A stretch of DNA of 64,000 nucleotides from Nocardioides aquaticus (lineage in GTDB: Bacteria > Actinomycetota > Actinomycetes > Propionibacteriales > Nocardioidaceae), in assembly GCF_018459925.1 (NCBI RefSeq), contig NZ_CP075371.1:4464001-4528000 (forward strand). Direction: 5' to 3'. This document shows, one piece after another, positions 1 through 7,613 of the stretch. Each line of letters starts with the position of its first letter. Positions within the stretch are counted from its first letter, which is position 1. The position numbers and the translations under genes were made by a program. The notes under the pieces were generated by a model. The model saw only the letters and a program-made list of their open reading frames with translations. It did not search any database and had not been told where the DNA came from.

Positions 1-209
1 GCCAGGAGTCCGTCCGGGGCCTGTACGACGCCCTGGCCGCCCTGCCCGGGGCCGGTCGACCGCGCCTGCACCTGGTGGGCGGCGCCGACCTGGCCGCGGA
101 GCTGGACGCCGAGCGGGCCATCGAGCAGGGCACCCGGGTGGCCGCCGCGCTCGGCGAGCACCTGCCGGACCGCGCGGCGAGCACCACCCCGGTCGGCGCC
201 CCCGCGTAG
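1..209 (+). CDS. C-terminal end of a FadH-like 2,4-dienoyl-CoA reductase / NADH:flavin oxidoreductase (partial)
   Basis: Only the last 68 or so codons are present, read in the frame that ends with TAG at 207-209; the start lies to the left of the window. The tail contains HLVGGADLAAELDAERAI followed by a QGTRVAAAL stretch. This is the closing motif of the Old-Yellow-Enzyme/FadH family, in which the C-terminal FAD/NAD(P)-binding half ends with a G-G-x-D-x-A-x-E-L-D-A-x-R-A-I pattern. These enzymes reduce 2,4-dienoyl-CoA or related enones with NADPH, FMN, FAD and usually an Fe-S cluster. The family call rests on this one motif. A related FAD-dependent oxidoreductase of the same superfamily is possible. 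Confidence 0.6.
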   Translation, partial: QESVRGLYDALAALPGAGRPRLHLVGGADLAAELDAERAIEQGTRVAAALGEHLPDRAASTTPVGAPA

Positions 210-219
210 CGTCGCCGGC

Positions 220-1374
220 GTGAGCGACCTGGTCCACGACCTGCCCGACGACACGATCCGCGACGCGCTGCCCCTGAAGTGGGGCTCGGTCGCGCCCGGG
301 GTGCTCCCGGCGTTCGTGGCCGAGATGGACTACGCGCTGGCGGCGCCGGTCGCCGACGCGGTCGCCGCCGCGGTCCGCCGCGGCACCACCGGCTACGCCC
401 CGCTGGGCGACCTCGGGGTCGGCGAGGCGTACGCCGGGTGGGCGCACCGGCACTGGGACCACGCCGTCGAGCCGGACGCCTGCGTGGTCACCGGTGACGT
501 GATCGCGGGGATCCGGCTGGTCCTCGAGACGCTCTGCGCGCCGGGCCCGGTCGTCGTCCCGCTGCCGTGCTACCCCCCGTTCCGCGACATCGTCGCCGTG
601 AGCGGCCGCGAGGCGGTCTACGTCACCACCGACCCCGACGCGCCCGACCAGGAGTCGGCCGGGCTCGACCTCGCAGCGGTCGAGGAGGCCTTCGCCGCCG
701 GCGCCCGCACCCTGCTGCTCTGCAACCCGCACAACCCGCTGGGCCGGGTCCCCCGCCGGTCCGAGCTCGAGGCGCTGCGCGACCTGGCCGACCGCTACGG
801 GGCCCGGGTCGTCTCCGACGAGATCCACGGCCCGCTGGTGCTGCCGGGGCTCCCTGCCGACCTGGGGTTCACGCCGTACGCCGGCATCGACCCGCGGGCG
901 GTGACCGTGACGAGCGCGTCGAAGACCTTCAACACCGCCGGGCTGCACTGCGCGGTCGTGGTCGCGCCGGACCACGCCGACCGGGCGCTGCTGCGCGGGG
1001 TGCCGCTGGTGCAGAACCACGCCTACTCCCCGCTCGGCATGGTCGCGGCCCGGGTCGCGTGGGGCGAGGGCGACGCGTGGCGGGCAGCGCTGGTGGAGCG
1101 GCTCGGCCACCAGCGCGACCTGCTCGCCGACCTGCTGACCACGCACCTGCCGCGGGCGAGGATGCGACGGATGGAGGCGACGTACCTGCCCTGGCTGGAC
1201 CTGCGCGCCTACGGCCACGACGACCCGGCGGCCGTCGCGGTCGGTCACGGCGTCGCGCCGGCGCCCGGGCAGGCCTACCAGCCCGGGCTGGCCGGCCACG
1301 TGCGACTCAACGTCGCCACCAGCCCCGCCCGGCTCACCACGATGGTGGAGAGACTGGCCGCGGCCGTGGCCTGA
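220..1374 (+). CDS. PLP-dependent aminotransferase/C-S lyase of the MalY/PatB type
   Basis: 384 aa, fold-type I PLP enzyme of the MalY/PatB (cystathionine beta-lyase-like) subfamily. Diagnostic features are the early FVAEMD segment, CNPHNPLGR in the cofactor pocket, SDEIHGPL carrying the pyridine-binding Asp, and SASKTFNTAG with the Schiff-base lysine at residue 235. The family cleaves C-S bonds of cystathionine or cysteine conjugates to pyruvate, ammonia and a thiol in the cytosol. A GTG start at 220 follows the preceding stop by 10 nt, so the two genes are probably co-transcribed. Substrate cannot be fixed from sequence; an aminotransferase role is the alternative. Confidence 0.88.
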   Translation: MSDLVHDLPDDTIRDALPLKWGSVAPGVLPAFVAEMDYALAAPVADAVAAAVRRGTTGYAPLGDLGVGEAYAGWAHRHWDHAVEPDACVVTGDVIAGIRLVLETLCAPGPVVVPLPCYPPFRDIVAVSGREAVYVTTDPDAPDQESAGLDLAAVEEAFAAGARTLLLCNPHNPLGRVPRRSELEALRDLADRYGARVVSDEIHGPLVLPGLPADLGFTPYAGIDPRAVTVTSASKTFNTAGLHCAVVVAPDHADRALLRGVPLVQNHAYSPLGMVAARVAWGEGDAWRAALVERLGHQRDLLADLLTTHLPRARMRRMEATYLPWLDLRAYGHDDPAAVAVGHGVAPAPGQAYQPGLAGHVRLNVATSPARLTTMVERLAAAVA

Positions 1375-1462
1375 TCCGGCACCACGTCCCGTCAGGAACC
1401 GTTCACCCGTCGCCCCCCGCGAGGGGTATCGGGACGTCACCCGCACGGCGCACGCTGGACGC

Positions 1463-2794
1463 ATGAGGATCTCCGTCATCGGCTGCGGCTACCTGGGCGC
1501 CACCCACGCCGCCTGCCTGGCCGAGCTGGGCCACGACGTGCTCGGCGTCGAGACCGACCCGCGGCAGCGGGCGCTGCTCGCGAGCGGCGAGCTGCCCTTC
1601 CACGAGCCCGGCCTGGACACCCTGCTGGCCACGCACGTCGCGTCCGGCCGGCTGCGCTTCACCGACTCCCTCGCCGAGGCCGCCGCCCACGCCGACCTGC
1701 ACTTCCTCTGCGTCGGCACGCCGCAGCGCCGCGACGGCCGGGGCGCCGACCTCGCCCAGGTCGACGGGGCGGTCGAGGGGCTGGCGGTGCACCTGGACCG
1801 GCCGGCGTACGTCGTCGGCAAGTCCACCGTCCCGGTCGGCACCGCCGCCCGCCTGGCCCGCCGGGTCGCGGAGCTGGCCCCCGCCGGCGCCGACGCCGAG
1901 CTGGTCTGGAACCCCGAGTTCCTGCGCGAGGGCCACGCCGTGGAGGACACGCTGCGCCCGGACCGGGTCGTGATCGGCGTCGACACGCACCGCCCCGAGG
2001 GCGAGGGCCTCGGCGGCAAGGTGCTGCGCGAGCTGTACGCCCCGCTCGAGGACGCCGGCGTGCCGGTGCTGGTCACCGACCTGCCCACCGCCGAGCTGGT
2101 CAAGGTCTCCGCCAACGCCTTCCTGGCCACCAAGGTCTCCTTCGTCAACGCCGTCGCGGAGGTCTGCGACGCCGCCGGGGCCGACGTGGTCGCGCTGACC
2201 GAGGCGCTGGGCCACGACGTGCGGATCGGCAAACGCTTCCTCTCCCCCGGCATCGGGTTCGGCGGGGGCTGCCTGCCCAAGGACGTCCGCGCCTTCGGCC
2301 ACCGCGCCGGCGAGCTCGGCGTCGCCAGCATGGCCGACCTCCTCGGGGTCGTCGACGACGTCAACCTGCGCCAGCGCAGCCGTACGGTCGCCGCCGCCAC
2401 CGCCATGCTCGGCGGCTCCGTCACCCGCGCGCGGATCGGCGTGTGGGGGGCGGCGTTCAAGCCCGGCAGCGACGACGTGCGCGACTCCCCGGCGCTGGCC
2501 GTGGCCTCCGCGCTCCAGGCGCGCGGCGCCTCGGTGGCCGTCTACGACCCGGCCGCCCGGGAGACCGGACGCCGGATGGCGCCCGACCTCGACCACGTCG
2601 GCTCGGCCCTCGACGCCGCCCGCGGCGCCGACCTGCTGCTGCACCTGACCGAGTGGCCCGAGTTCGCGGCCGCCGACCCGGTCGCGGTCGGCGCCGCCGT
2701 ACGCCGCCCCCTGCTCCTCGACGGTCGCACCACGCTCGACCCGGCCCCGTGGCGCGCCGCCGGCTGGACGGTCCGGGGGCTCGGGCGCCGCTGA
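1463..2794 (+). CDS. ugd: UDP-glucose 6-dehydrogenase
   Basis: 443 aa, close to the family norm. The N-terminal Rossmann motif is GCGYLG (residues 7-12). A middle helical domain follows, then the catalytic nucleophile in FGGGCLPKD with Cys at residue 270, then a C-terminal NAD-fold domain with GAAFKPGSDDVRDSPA for UDP-sugar binding. The reaction is the two-step NAD-dependent oxidation of UDP-glucose to UDP-glucuronate for cell-surface polysaccharide. The start at 1463 places the glycine motif at the usual distance from the N terminus. No glycosyltransferases lie nearby, so the polysaccharide is unknown. UDP-ManNAc dehydrogenase is less likely given the FGGGCLPKD block. Confidence 0.93.
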   Translation: MRISVIGCGYLGATHAACLAELGHDVLGVETDPRQRALLASGELPFHEPGLDTLLATHVASGRLRFTDSLAEAAAHADLHFLCVGTPQRRDGRGADLAQVDGAVEGLAVHLDRPAYVVGKSTVPVGTAARLARRVAELAPAGADAELVWNPEFLREGHAVEDTLRPDRVVIGVDTHRPEGEGLGGKVLRELYAPLEDAGVPVLVTDLPTAELVKVSANAFLATKVSFVNAVAEVCDAAGADVVALTEALGHDVRIGKRFLSPGIGFGGGCLPKDVRAFGHRAGELGVASMADLLGVVDDVNLRQRSRTVAAATAMLGGSVTRARIGVWGAAFKPGSDDVRDSPALAVASALQARGASVAVYDPAARETGRRMAPDLDHVGSALDAARGADLLLHLTEWPEFAAADPVAVGAAVRRPLLLDGRTTLDPAPWRAAGWTVRGLGRR

Positions 2795-2830
2795 GGCGGC
2801 CCTGCGGGGCCGTACCTGACGGGCAGGTTG

Positions 2831-2893
2831 CGAACATGTCGGCCTTTGCGAAGCCCGACATGTTCGGAAGTTCCCGGCCGACCGGGGACTTCC
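2831..2893. terminator. Two consecutive hairpins between convergent genes
   Basis: First hairpin: a 12-bp perfect arm (CGAACATGTCGG, 2831-2842) and its complement (2855-2866). Second hairpin: arms 2866-2877 and 2882-2893, 12 bp with one G-U wobble and a 4-nt loop. They lie between the converging ugd and GH1 genes and share one base. There is no clear T-run, so they are probably a bidirectional transcription-stop region rather than a classical Rho-independent site. Confidence 0.6.
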
Positions 2894-2900
2894 GGCCGCC

Positions 2901-4286
2901 CTACCCCGCGTGCCGGGGCTGGGCGGCGATCAGCGCGGCGTACCGGTCGAAGGACACCGTCGGGGTCCGCGCGCCGGTGGCGTGGTCGACGTGGACGAAG
3001 CCGTAGCGGTGGGCGTGGCCGGCGGTCCACTCGAAGCCGTCGAGCAGGCCCCGGGCGTAGTACCCGCGGACGTCGACGCCGCGGCGCACGGCCTCGGCCA
3101 CCGCCTGCAGGTGCGCCCGGTGGTAGCCGTCGCGGGCCTCGTCGTGCACGACCCCGGCGGCGTCGGGCTCGGCGTCCACGGCGCACCCGACCTCGGTGAC
3201 CAGGATCGGCGGGAGGGCGGCACGGAACCGGGCGCGGAGCACGACCAGCCACTCCCGCAGCGCGTCGGGCACCACGGCCCGGCCGTCGTCGGTGGTCGGG
3301 TGGCCGATCGGCTCGAGCACCTGCCAGGGCGCGGGCGCGTCCTCGGCCGCGGCGGCCACGCGGAGCGGGCCGTCGTAGTTCACGCCGTAGAAGTCCAGCG
3401 GCTGCCGGATCATCGCGAGGTCGCCCGGGGAGACCAGGTCCTGCATCAGCGGGGCCAGGTCGGCGGGGTAGCGGCCCAGCAGCATCGGTTCGAGGTAGAG
3501 CCCGTTCCACACCGAGTCGAAGAGCTTGGTCGCCCCCACGTCGGCGGCGTCCTCGCTGGCCGGCCACATCGGGGCGTGGTTGTTGGCGCAGCCGACCTCG
3601 CGGGCCCCGGCGGCGCGCAGCGCGACGGTGGCGTGGCCGTGGCCCAGCAGCAGGTGGTGCGCGGCCCACAGCCCGTCGAAGTAGAGCGCGCGACCCGGGG
3701 CGTAGGCGCCGCTGCCGTAGCCCAGGACGCCCATCACGGCGGGCTCGTAGACCGGGATCCAGGCGGCGACCCGGTCGGCGAGGCGCCCGGCGACCACGGA
3801 GGCGTGCTCGGCGAAGCGGTGCACGGTCTCCGGGTTCAGCCACCCGCCGTCGTCCTCGAGGCCCTGCGGCAGGTCGTGGTGGTGGAGCACGGCGACCGGT
3901 GAGACGCCGGCCTCGAGCACCCGGTCCACAAGCCGGTCGTAGAAGTCCAGGCCGCGAGGCTCCAGCGGCCCGCGACCGTCCGGCTGGACCCGCGTCCAGG
4001 AGACCGAGAAGCGGTAGTCGTCGACGCCGAGGCGGCCGAGCAGGGCCGCGTCCTCCTCGACCCGGCCGAAGTGGCCGGCGGCGACGTCGCCGGTGGTGCC
4101 GTCGGCCACGACGCCGGGCACCCGGGCGAAGGTGTCCCACACGCTGGCCCCCCGGCCGTCCACGTCGGTCGCGCCCTCCACCTGGTAGGCCGAGCTGGTC
4201 ACGCCGAAGCGGAACCCCGGGGGCAGCACAGGGACACCCGCGCCCGGCGGGACGAGCTGGCCGGACCCTGGTGCGGACACGGGCAC
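2901..4286 (-). CDS. Glycoside hydrolase family 1 protein with altered active-site motifs
   Basis: About 461 aa, (beta/alpha)8 GH1 protein (beta-glucosidase/beta-glycosidase family). The N-terminal FGVTSSAYQVEGA segment, the HHHDLPQGLE segment and C-terminal GFEWTAGHAHRYGFVHVD are family hallmarks. The usual acid/base motif T-x-N-E-P reads PVYEPAV, and the nucleophile motif I/V-T-E-N-G reads LVTEVGC. Both glutamates remain but the neighbouring Asn residues are lost, so specificity may differ. The start is uncertain: GTG at 4286, 4280 or 4229 are all in frame. The shortest begins next to the first conserved motif and leaves 58 nt before the divergent pirin gene. No signal peptide is visible, so the enzyme is probably cytosolic. 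Confidence 0.83.
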   Translation of the reverse strand: MPVSAPGSGQLVPPGAGVPVLPPGFRFGVTSSAYQVEGATDVDGRGASVWDTFARVPGVVADGTTGDVAAGHFGRVEEDAALLGRLGVDDYRFSVSWTRVQPDGRGPLEPRGLDFYDRLVDRVLEAGVSPVAVLHHHDLPQGLEDDGGWLNPETVHRFAEHASVVAGRLADRVAAWIPVYEPAVMGVLGYGSGAYAPGRALYFDGLWAAHHLLLGHGHATVALRAAGAREVGCANNHAPMWPASEDAADVGATKLFDSVWNGLYLEPMLLGRYPADLAPLMQDLVSPGDLAMIRQPLDFYGVNYDGPLRVAAAAEDAPAPWQVLEPIGHPTTDDGRAVVPDALREWLVVLRARFRAALPPILVTEVGCAVDAEPDAAGVVHDEARDGYHRAHLQAVAEAVRRGVDVRGYYARGLLDGFEWTAGHAHRYGFVHVDHATGARTPTVSFDRYAALIAAQPRHAG

Positions 4287-4287
4287 A

Positions 4288-5034
4288 ATGATGCCCGTGA
4301 CGGTGGAGATCCGACGGGGAATGGCGCGTTTCACGAGCAGGGACGCGGGGCGGCTGACCCGGCACGCCCTCTCGTTCGGGCCGCACTACGACCCCGACCG
4401 GCTGCGGCTGGGGCCGATGGTCTGCCACGACGACCACGTCCTGGGCGGCGGGCGCGGGTTCGAGACCCACCACCACGAGGACCTCGAGATCCTCACGTGG
4501 GTCGTCGAGGGCGCGCTGGACCACACCGACTCCCTCGGCACCGACCGCCGGCTGGCCGCGGGCTCGCTGGCCCTGCTGTCGGCGGGGTCCGGCGTGGAGC
4601 ACTCCGAGACGGCCGCGCCCGGCGTCCCGTCGCGCTTCGTCCAGGCCTGGCTGGTGCCCGACGAGCCCGGCCTGCCCCCGGCGTACGGCGCGACCACCCC
4701 GGCGCCGGTGCACCTCGACGGGCGGGCGGCGCTGCTCGCCGCCGGTCCCGGGGTCGTCGGCGGTGAGGACGCGGCGCTCCGGCTCGGCACCACCGGCGCG
4801 GCGCTCCAGGTCGTCCGGCTCGAGGCCGGCCAGGAGCTCGCGCTGGGCCCGGACACCTCGCCGCCGGGCAGCCTGCGCCACGTCTTCGTGACCACCGGGG
4901 CGCTGCTCCGCTTCAGCCTCGCCGAGCCGCTCGCGGCGGGCGACACCCTCGTGGTCGACGGGCCCGAGGCGCAGGCGGCCGCCACCGTGGTCGCCGCGGT
5001 GGCCACCGAGCTGATGGTCTGGACGTTCGCCTGA
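4288..5034 (+). CDS. Pirin family protein (bicupin)
   Basis: 248 aa. The first cupin carries the pirin metal site: ETHHHEDLEI, then SAGSGVEHSE about 60 residues on, giving the His-His-His-Glu iron ligand set. The second cupin half is shorter and degenerate. Family members act as quercetin 2,3-dioxygenases, redox-sensing regulators or unknown cytosolic proteins; the specific role here is open. The start may be ATG 4288, ATG 4291 or GTG 4297; the conserved VEIRRG segment follows all three. It is divergent from the GH1 gene with almost no gap if the long GH1 start is used, so promoters must overlap coding sequence or GH1 starts later. Confidence 0.9.
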   Translation: MMPVTVEIRRGMARFTSRDAGRLTRHALSFGPHYDPDRLRLGPMVCHDDHVLGGGRGFETHHHEDLEILTWVVEGALDHTDSLGTDRRLAAGSLALLSAGSGVEHSETAAPGVPSRFVQAWLVPDEPGLPPAYGATTPAPVHLDGRAALLAAGPGVVGGEDAALRLGTTGAALQVVRLEAGQELALGPDTSPPGSLRHVFVTTGALLRFSLAEPLAAGDTLVVDGPEAQAAATVVAAVATELMVWTFA

Positions 5035-5107
5035 GGGTCCCCGCACGGCCACCGGGACGTGGCACCCTCGCGGGACCGTCACCCGTCGACCCGAGGAGAT
5101 CACCGCC

Positions 5108-5782
5108 ATGCGCAGCAGCCTGTTCGAGCAGGGCCACCAGGAGGTCCAGGCCACCGAGCGCTTCTCCCAGCAGAACTCGCAGATGCTGCGCGTCGCGCTG
5201 GGCGAGGACGTGCTGGCCGTGAAGGGCTCGATGGTGGCCTTCCAGGGCGACATCTCCTTCACCCACGAGGGCGCCGGCAGCGCGATGAAGCTGCTGAAGA
5301 AGATGGTCACCGCCGAGGACAACCCGCTGATGCGGGTCAGCGGCCGCGGCGAGGTCTTCTTCGCCCACGAGGCCGGCTACCTCTTCCAGGTCGAGCTCGA
5401 CGGCGACGCGCTGAGCGTCAACGGGCGCAACCTGCTGGCCTTCGACGCCGGCCTGCAGTGGGACATCCACCGCACCAAGGGCGCCGGGATCATGGCCGGC
5501 GGGCTGTTCAACACCACGCTGACCGGCCACGGGACGGTGGCGCTGTGCACCGTCGGGCAGCCGGTGCTGCTCGACTGCCGCCAGCAGCCGACCTACGTCG
5601 ACGTCCAGGCCTGCGTGGCGTGGTCGGCCAACCTGGTCCCCCAGGTCGTCAACAGCATGAAGATGAGCTCGCTGGTCCGCGGCGGCTCCGGCGAGGCCTT
5701 CCAGTACGCCTTCCAGGGCGACGGGTTCGTGGTCGTCCAGCCGTACGAGTGGAAGCCGCCGTCGGCGAACACCTCCAGCTGA
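5108..5782 (+). CDS. AIM24 family protein
   Basis: 224 aa, matching the AIM24 (TerD-adjacent, DUF124) all-beta family. Visible marks are LGEDVLAVKGSMVAFQGDI near residues 37-55, the ALSVNGRNLLAFD segment and the glycine-rich GGLFNTTLTGHGTVAL stretch. The family occurs in bacteria and in mitochondria (inner-membrane organisation in yeast). In bacteria its biochemical role is unknown. The ATG at 5108 follows a good GAGGAG ribosome-binding site. No signal peptide or membrane span is visible. It is transcribed in the same direction as the pirin gene 73 nt upstream, which may or may not be linked. Confidence 0.85.
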   Translation: MRSSLFEQGHQEVQATERFSQQNSQMLRVALGEDVLAVKGSMVAFQGDISFTHEGAGSAMKLLKKMVTAEDNPLMRVSGRGEVFFAHEAGYLFQVELDGDALSVNGRNLLAFDAGLQWDIHRTKGAGIMAGGLFNTTLTGHGTVALCTVGQPVLLDCRQQPTYVDVQACVAWSANLVPQVVNSMKMSSLVRGGSGEAFQYAFQGDGFVVVQPYEWKPPSANTSS

Positions 5783-5883
5783 GCCGGGTGCTGCGTGGTC
5801 GTGGCCCGGGCGCCGATGAGTCCGGGTCTCGACCGCGGTCGGTCAGGACAGGCACACTGACGACCAGCGCGGAGGCACCCTCG

Positions 5884-6903
5884 ATGAGCCTGACCCAGGA
5901 GACCCCGATGTCCGAGATCGAGACCGAGACCGGCGGCACGAGCACCGGCACGGAGCTCGACGACTTCGACGCCCTGACCGCCCGGTACGGCCGGGAGCTG
6001 CTCGCCCACTGCTACCGGATGAGCGGGTCGGCCCACGAGGCCGAGGACCTGGTGCAGGAGACGCTGCTGCGGGCCTGGCGGTCCTCGGCGGGCTTCCAGG
6101 GACGCAGCTCGGTGCGGACCTGGCTCTACCGGATCGCCACCAACGTGTGCCTGACCAACCTCGAGGGCCGTCCCCGTCGGCCGCTGCCCACCGGGCTCGG
6201 GGCGCCCGACTCGCGCGCCGCCGACGAGCTCGCGCCCGACGCCGAGATCCCCTGGCTCGAGCCGATCCCCGACGCGGCCGTGACCGTCGCCGAGCGCGAC
6301 ACCATCCGGCTCGCGTTCGTGGCCGCGCTCCAGCACCTCCCGGCACGTCAGCGGGCCGTGCTGATCCTGCGCGACGTGCTGCGGTGGAGCGCCGCCGAGG
6401 TCGCCGAGGCGCTGGACACCACCAGCACCGCGGTCAACTCCGCGCTGCAGCGCGCGCACGCCACGATGGCCGAGCGCGGCCTCACCGAGGACACGGTCGC
6501 CGACGACCTCAGCCCGGAGCAGGAGGTCCTGCTCGCGCGCTACGTCGAGGCGTTCTGGCGCAAGGACATCGACCGGATCGTCTCGCTGCTCACCGCCGAG
6601 GCCGTGTGGGAGATGCCGCCGTTCACCGGCTGGTACCGCGGCTCGACGACCATCGGTGAGCTGATCGACACCCAGTGCCCGGGCGGTTCGCTGGACATGC
6701 CGATGCTCCGTACGACCGCCAACGGCCAGCCCGCCCTCGGTCTCTACATGCGCGGGCCGGACGGCGGCTTCACGCCTTTCCAGCTGCAGGTGCTGACGCT
6801 GGACGGCGACCGGGTGGCCCACGTCGGGGCGTTCTTCGACCCCGGCCTCTTCGCCCGGTTCGGTCTGCCCGACCACCTCCCGGCCGACCACGCCCCGGTC
6901 TGA
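5884..6903 (+). CDS. ECF sigma factor with C-terminal SnoaL-like domain (SigG-type)
   Basis: 339 aa, longer than a minimal ECF sigma. Region 2 spans roughly residues 30-100 (ELLAHCYRMSGSAHEAEDLVQE, then FQGRSSVRTWLYRIATN). Region 4 lies near residues 140-200 (LQHLPARQRAVLILRDVL, WSAAEVAEALDT). A SnoaL/NTF2-like domain fills the C-terminal third (EAFWRKDIDRIVSLL onward). This architecture is that of the SigG/TIGR02960-like group, in which the SnoaL domain is thought to modulate activity instead of a classical anti-sigma factor. The start at 5884 has GGAGG 8 nt upstream; ATG 5908 is the alternative. The stop overlaps the next gene by one base, so the pair is translationally coupled. Confidence 0.88.
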   Translation: MSLTQETPMSEIETETGGTSTGTELDDFDALTARYGRELLAHCYRMSGSAHEAEDLVQETLLRAWRSSAGFQGRSSVRTWLYRIATNVCLTNLEGRPRRPLPTGLGAPDSRAADELAPDAEIPWLEPIPDAAVTVAERDTIRLAFVAALQHLPARQRAVLILRDVLRWSAAEVAEALDTTSTAVNSALQRAHATMAERGLTEDTVADDLSPEQEVLLARYVEAFWRKDIDRIVSLLTAEAVWEMPPFTGWYRGSTTIGELIDTQCPGGSLDMPMLRTTANGQPALGLYMRGPDGGFTPFQLQVLTLDGDRVAHVGAFFDPGLFARFGLPDHLPADHAPV

Positions 6904-7550
6904 TGACCCCGACGCCTCCGGGCGTCGAGCTGCTCGCGCAGGCGGTGACCTACACCCGGTCGACGCTGGCCGCGGTGTCCCTCGACGACCTCGCGCGCCC
7001 GACGCCGTGCGACGGCTGGCGCCTGGCCGACCTGCTGGCGCACCTCGACGACGCCCTCGACGCCTTCACCGAGGCCGCGGACGGGCAGGTCTGGCTGTCC
7101 CCGGCGAGCCCGGCCCTGCTCGGCCGCCCGGTCGCCACCGCCGACGAGCTGCGCGCCAAGGCCCAGGACCTGGTGCGGGCGTGGCGTCGGCCCGCCCCCG
7201 TGGGTCCCGTGGTCGGGGTGGGCGGGGTCGGGGTGGGCGGGGTCGAGGTGGGCGGGGTCGAGGTGGGCGGGGTCGGGGTGGACCCCACGGCCGTCGTCCT
7301 GACGGCCGCGCTCGAGGTCGCCGTCCACGGCAACGACGTGGCGCGCTCCGTACGCGACCTGCCTGCCCGCGACCTGCGCCGGCTGCCCGGCCCGCTGGCC
7401 CGCGGGCTGGCCGGCGCCGCCGACGTGCTGGCCCCGGCCGACGACCGGACGGGGCGCTTCGGCCCGCGCCTGGCCGTCCCGCCCGGGGCCGACGACTCGG
7501 CGCGGCTGCTGGCCCACCTCGGCCGCGTGACGGGCACGACCCCGGACTGA
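6903..7550 (+). CDS. DinB-fold protein of the TIGR03086/mycothiol-type family with an elastin-like repeat insert
   Basis: About 215 aa. The N-terminal half (LLAQAVTYTRSTLAAVS, PTPCDGWRLADLLAHLDD) matches the TIGR03086/maleylpyruvate-isomerase N-terminal four-helix fold, whose members use a metal and often mycothiol. The expected second helical half is interrupted at residues 104-127 by a V-G/E-V-G-G repeat encoded by a 15-bp tandem array. A conserved AALEVAVHGNDVARS segment then resumes the fold. The ATG overlaps the TGA of the sigma factor gene (TGATG), a pairing seen for such sigma factors in actinomycetes. Substrate unknown. Confidence 0.78.
   Translation: MTPTPPGVELLAQAVTYTRSTLAAVSLDDLARPTPCDGWRLADLLAHLDDALDAFTEAADGQVWLSPASPALLGRPVATADELRAKAQDLVRAWRRPAPVGPVVGVGGVGVGGVEVGGVEVGGVGVDPTAVVLTAALEVAVHGNDVARSVRDLPARDLRRLPGPLARGLAGAADVLAPADDRTGRFGPRLAVPPGADDSARLLAHLGRVTGTTPD
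7212..7281 (+). repeat. 15-bp tandem repeat inside the DinB-fold gene
   Basis: Four full units of GTCGGGGTGGGCGGG or its GTCGAGG variant (7212-7226, 7227-7241, 7242-7256, 7257-7271) plus a partial fifth. The period is a multiple of three, so length changes stay in frame and add V-G-V-G-G or V-E-V-G-G pentapeptides. Confidence 0.9.
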
Positions 7551-7613
7551 ACCGGGCCCACGGGATTCGCCGTCCTGCCTCGCGGGCACCGCCGGTGCTC
7601 CTAGGGTCCGAGA

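Noticed and set aside
2542..5322. A 926-codon frame on the - strand across GH1, pirin and AIM24
   Set aside because: It is out of frame with GH1 and antisense to two genes; composition is non-coding.
7212..7281. CRISPR-like short repeat array
   Set aside because: Units are contiguous 15-bp repeats with no spacers, and they are in frame within a gene. The same applies to 7641-7700, 21268-21351 and 52433-52477.
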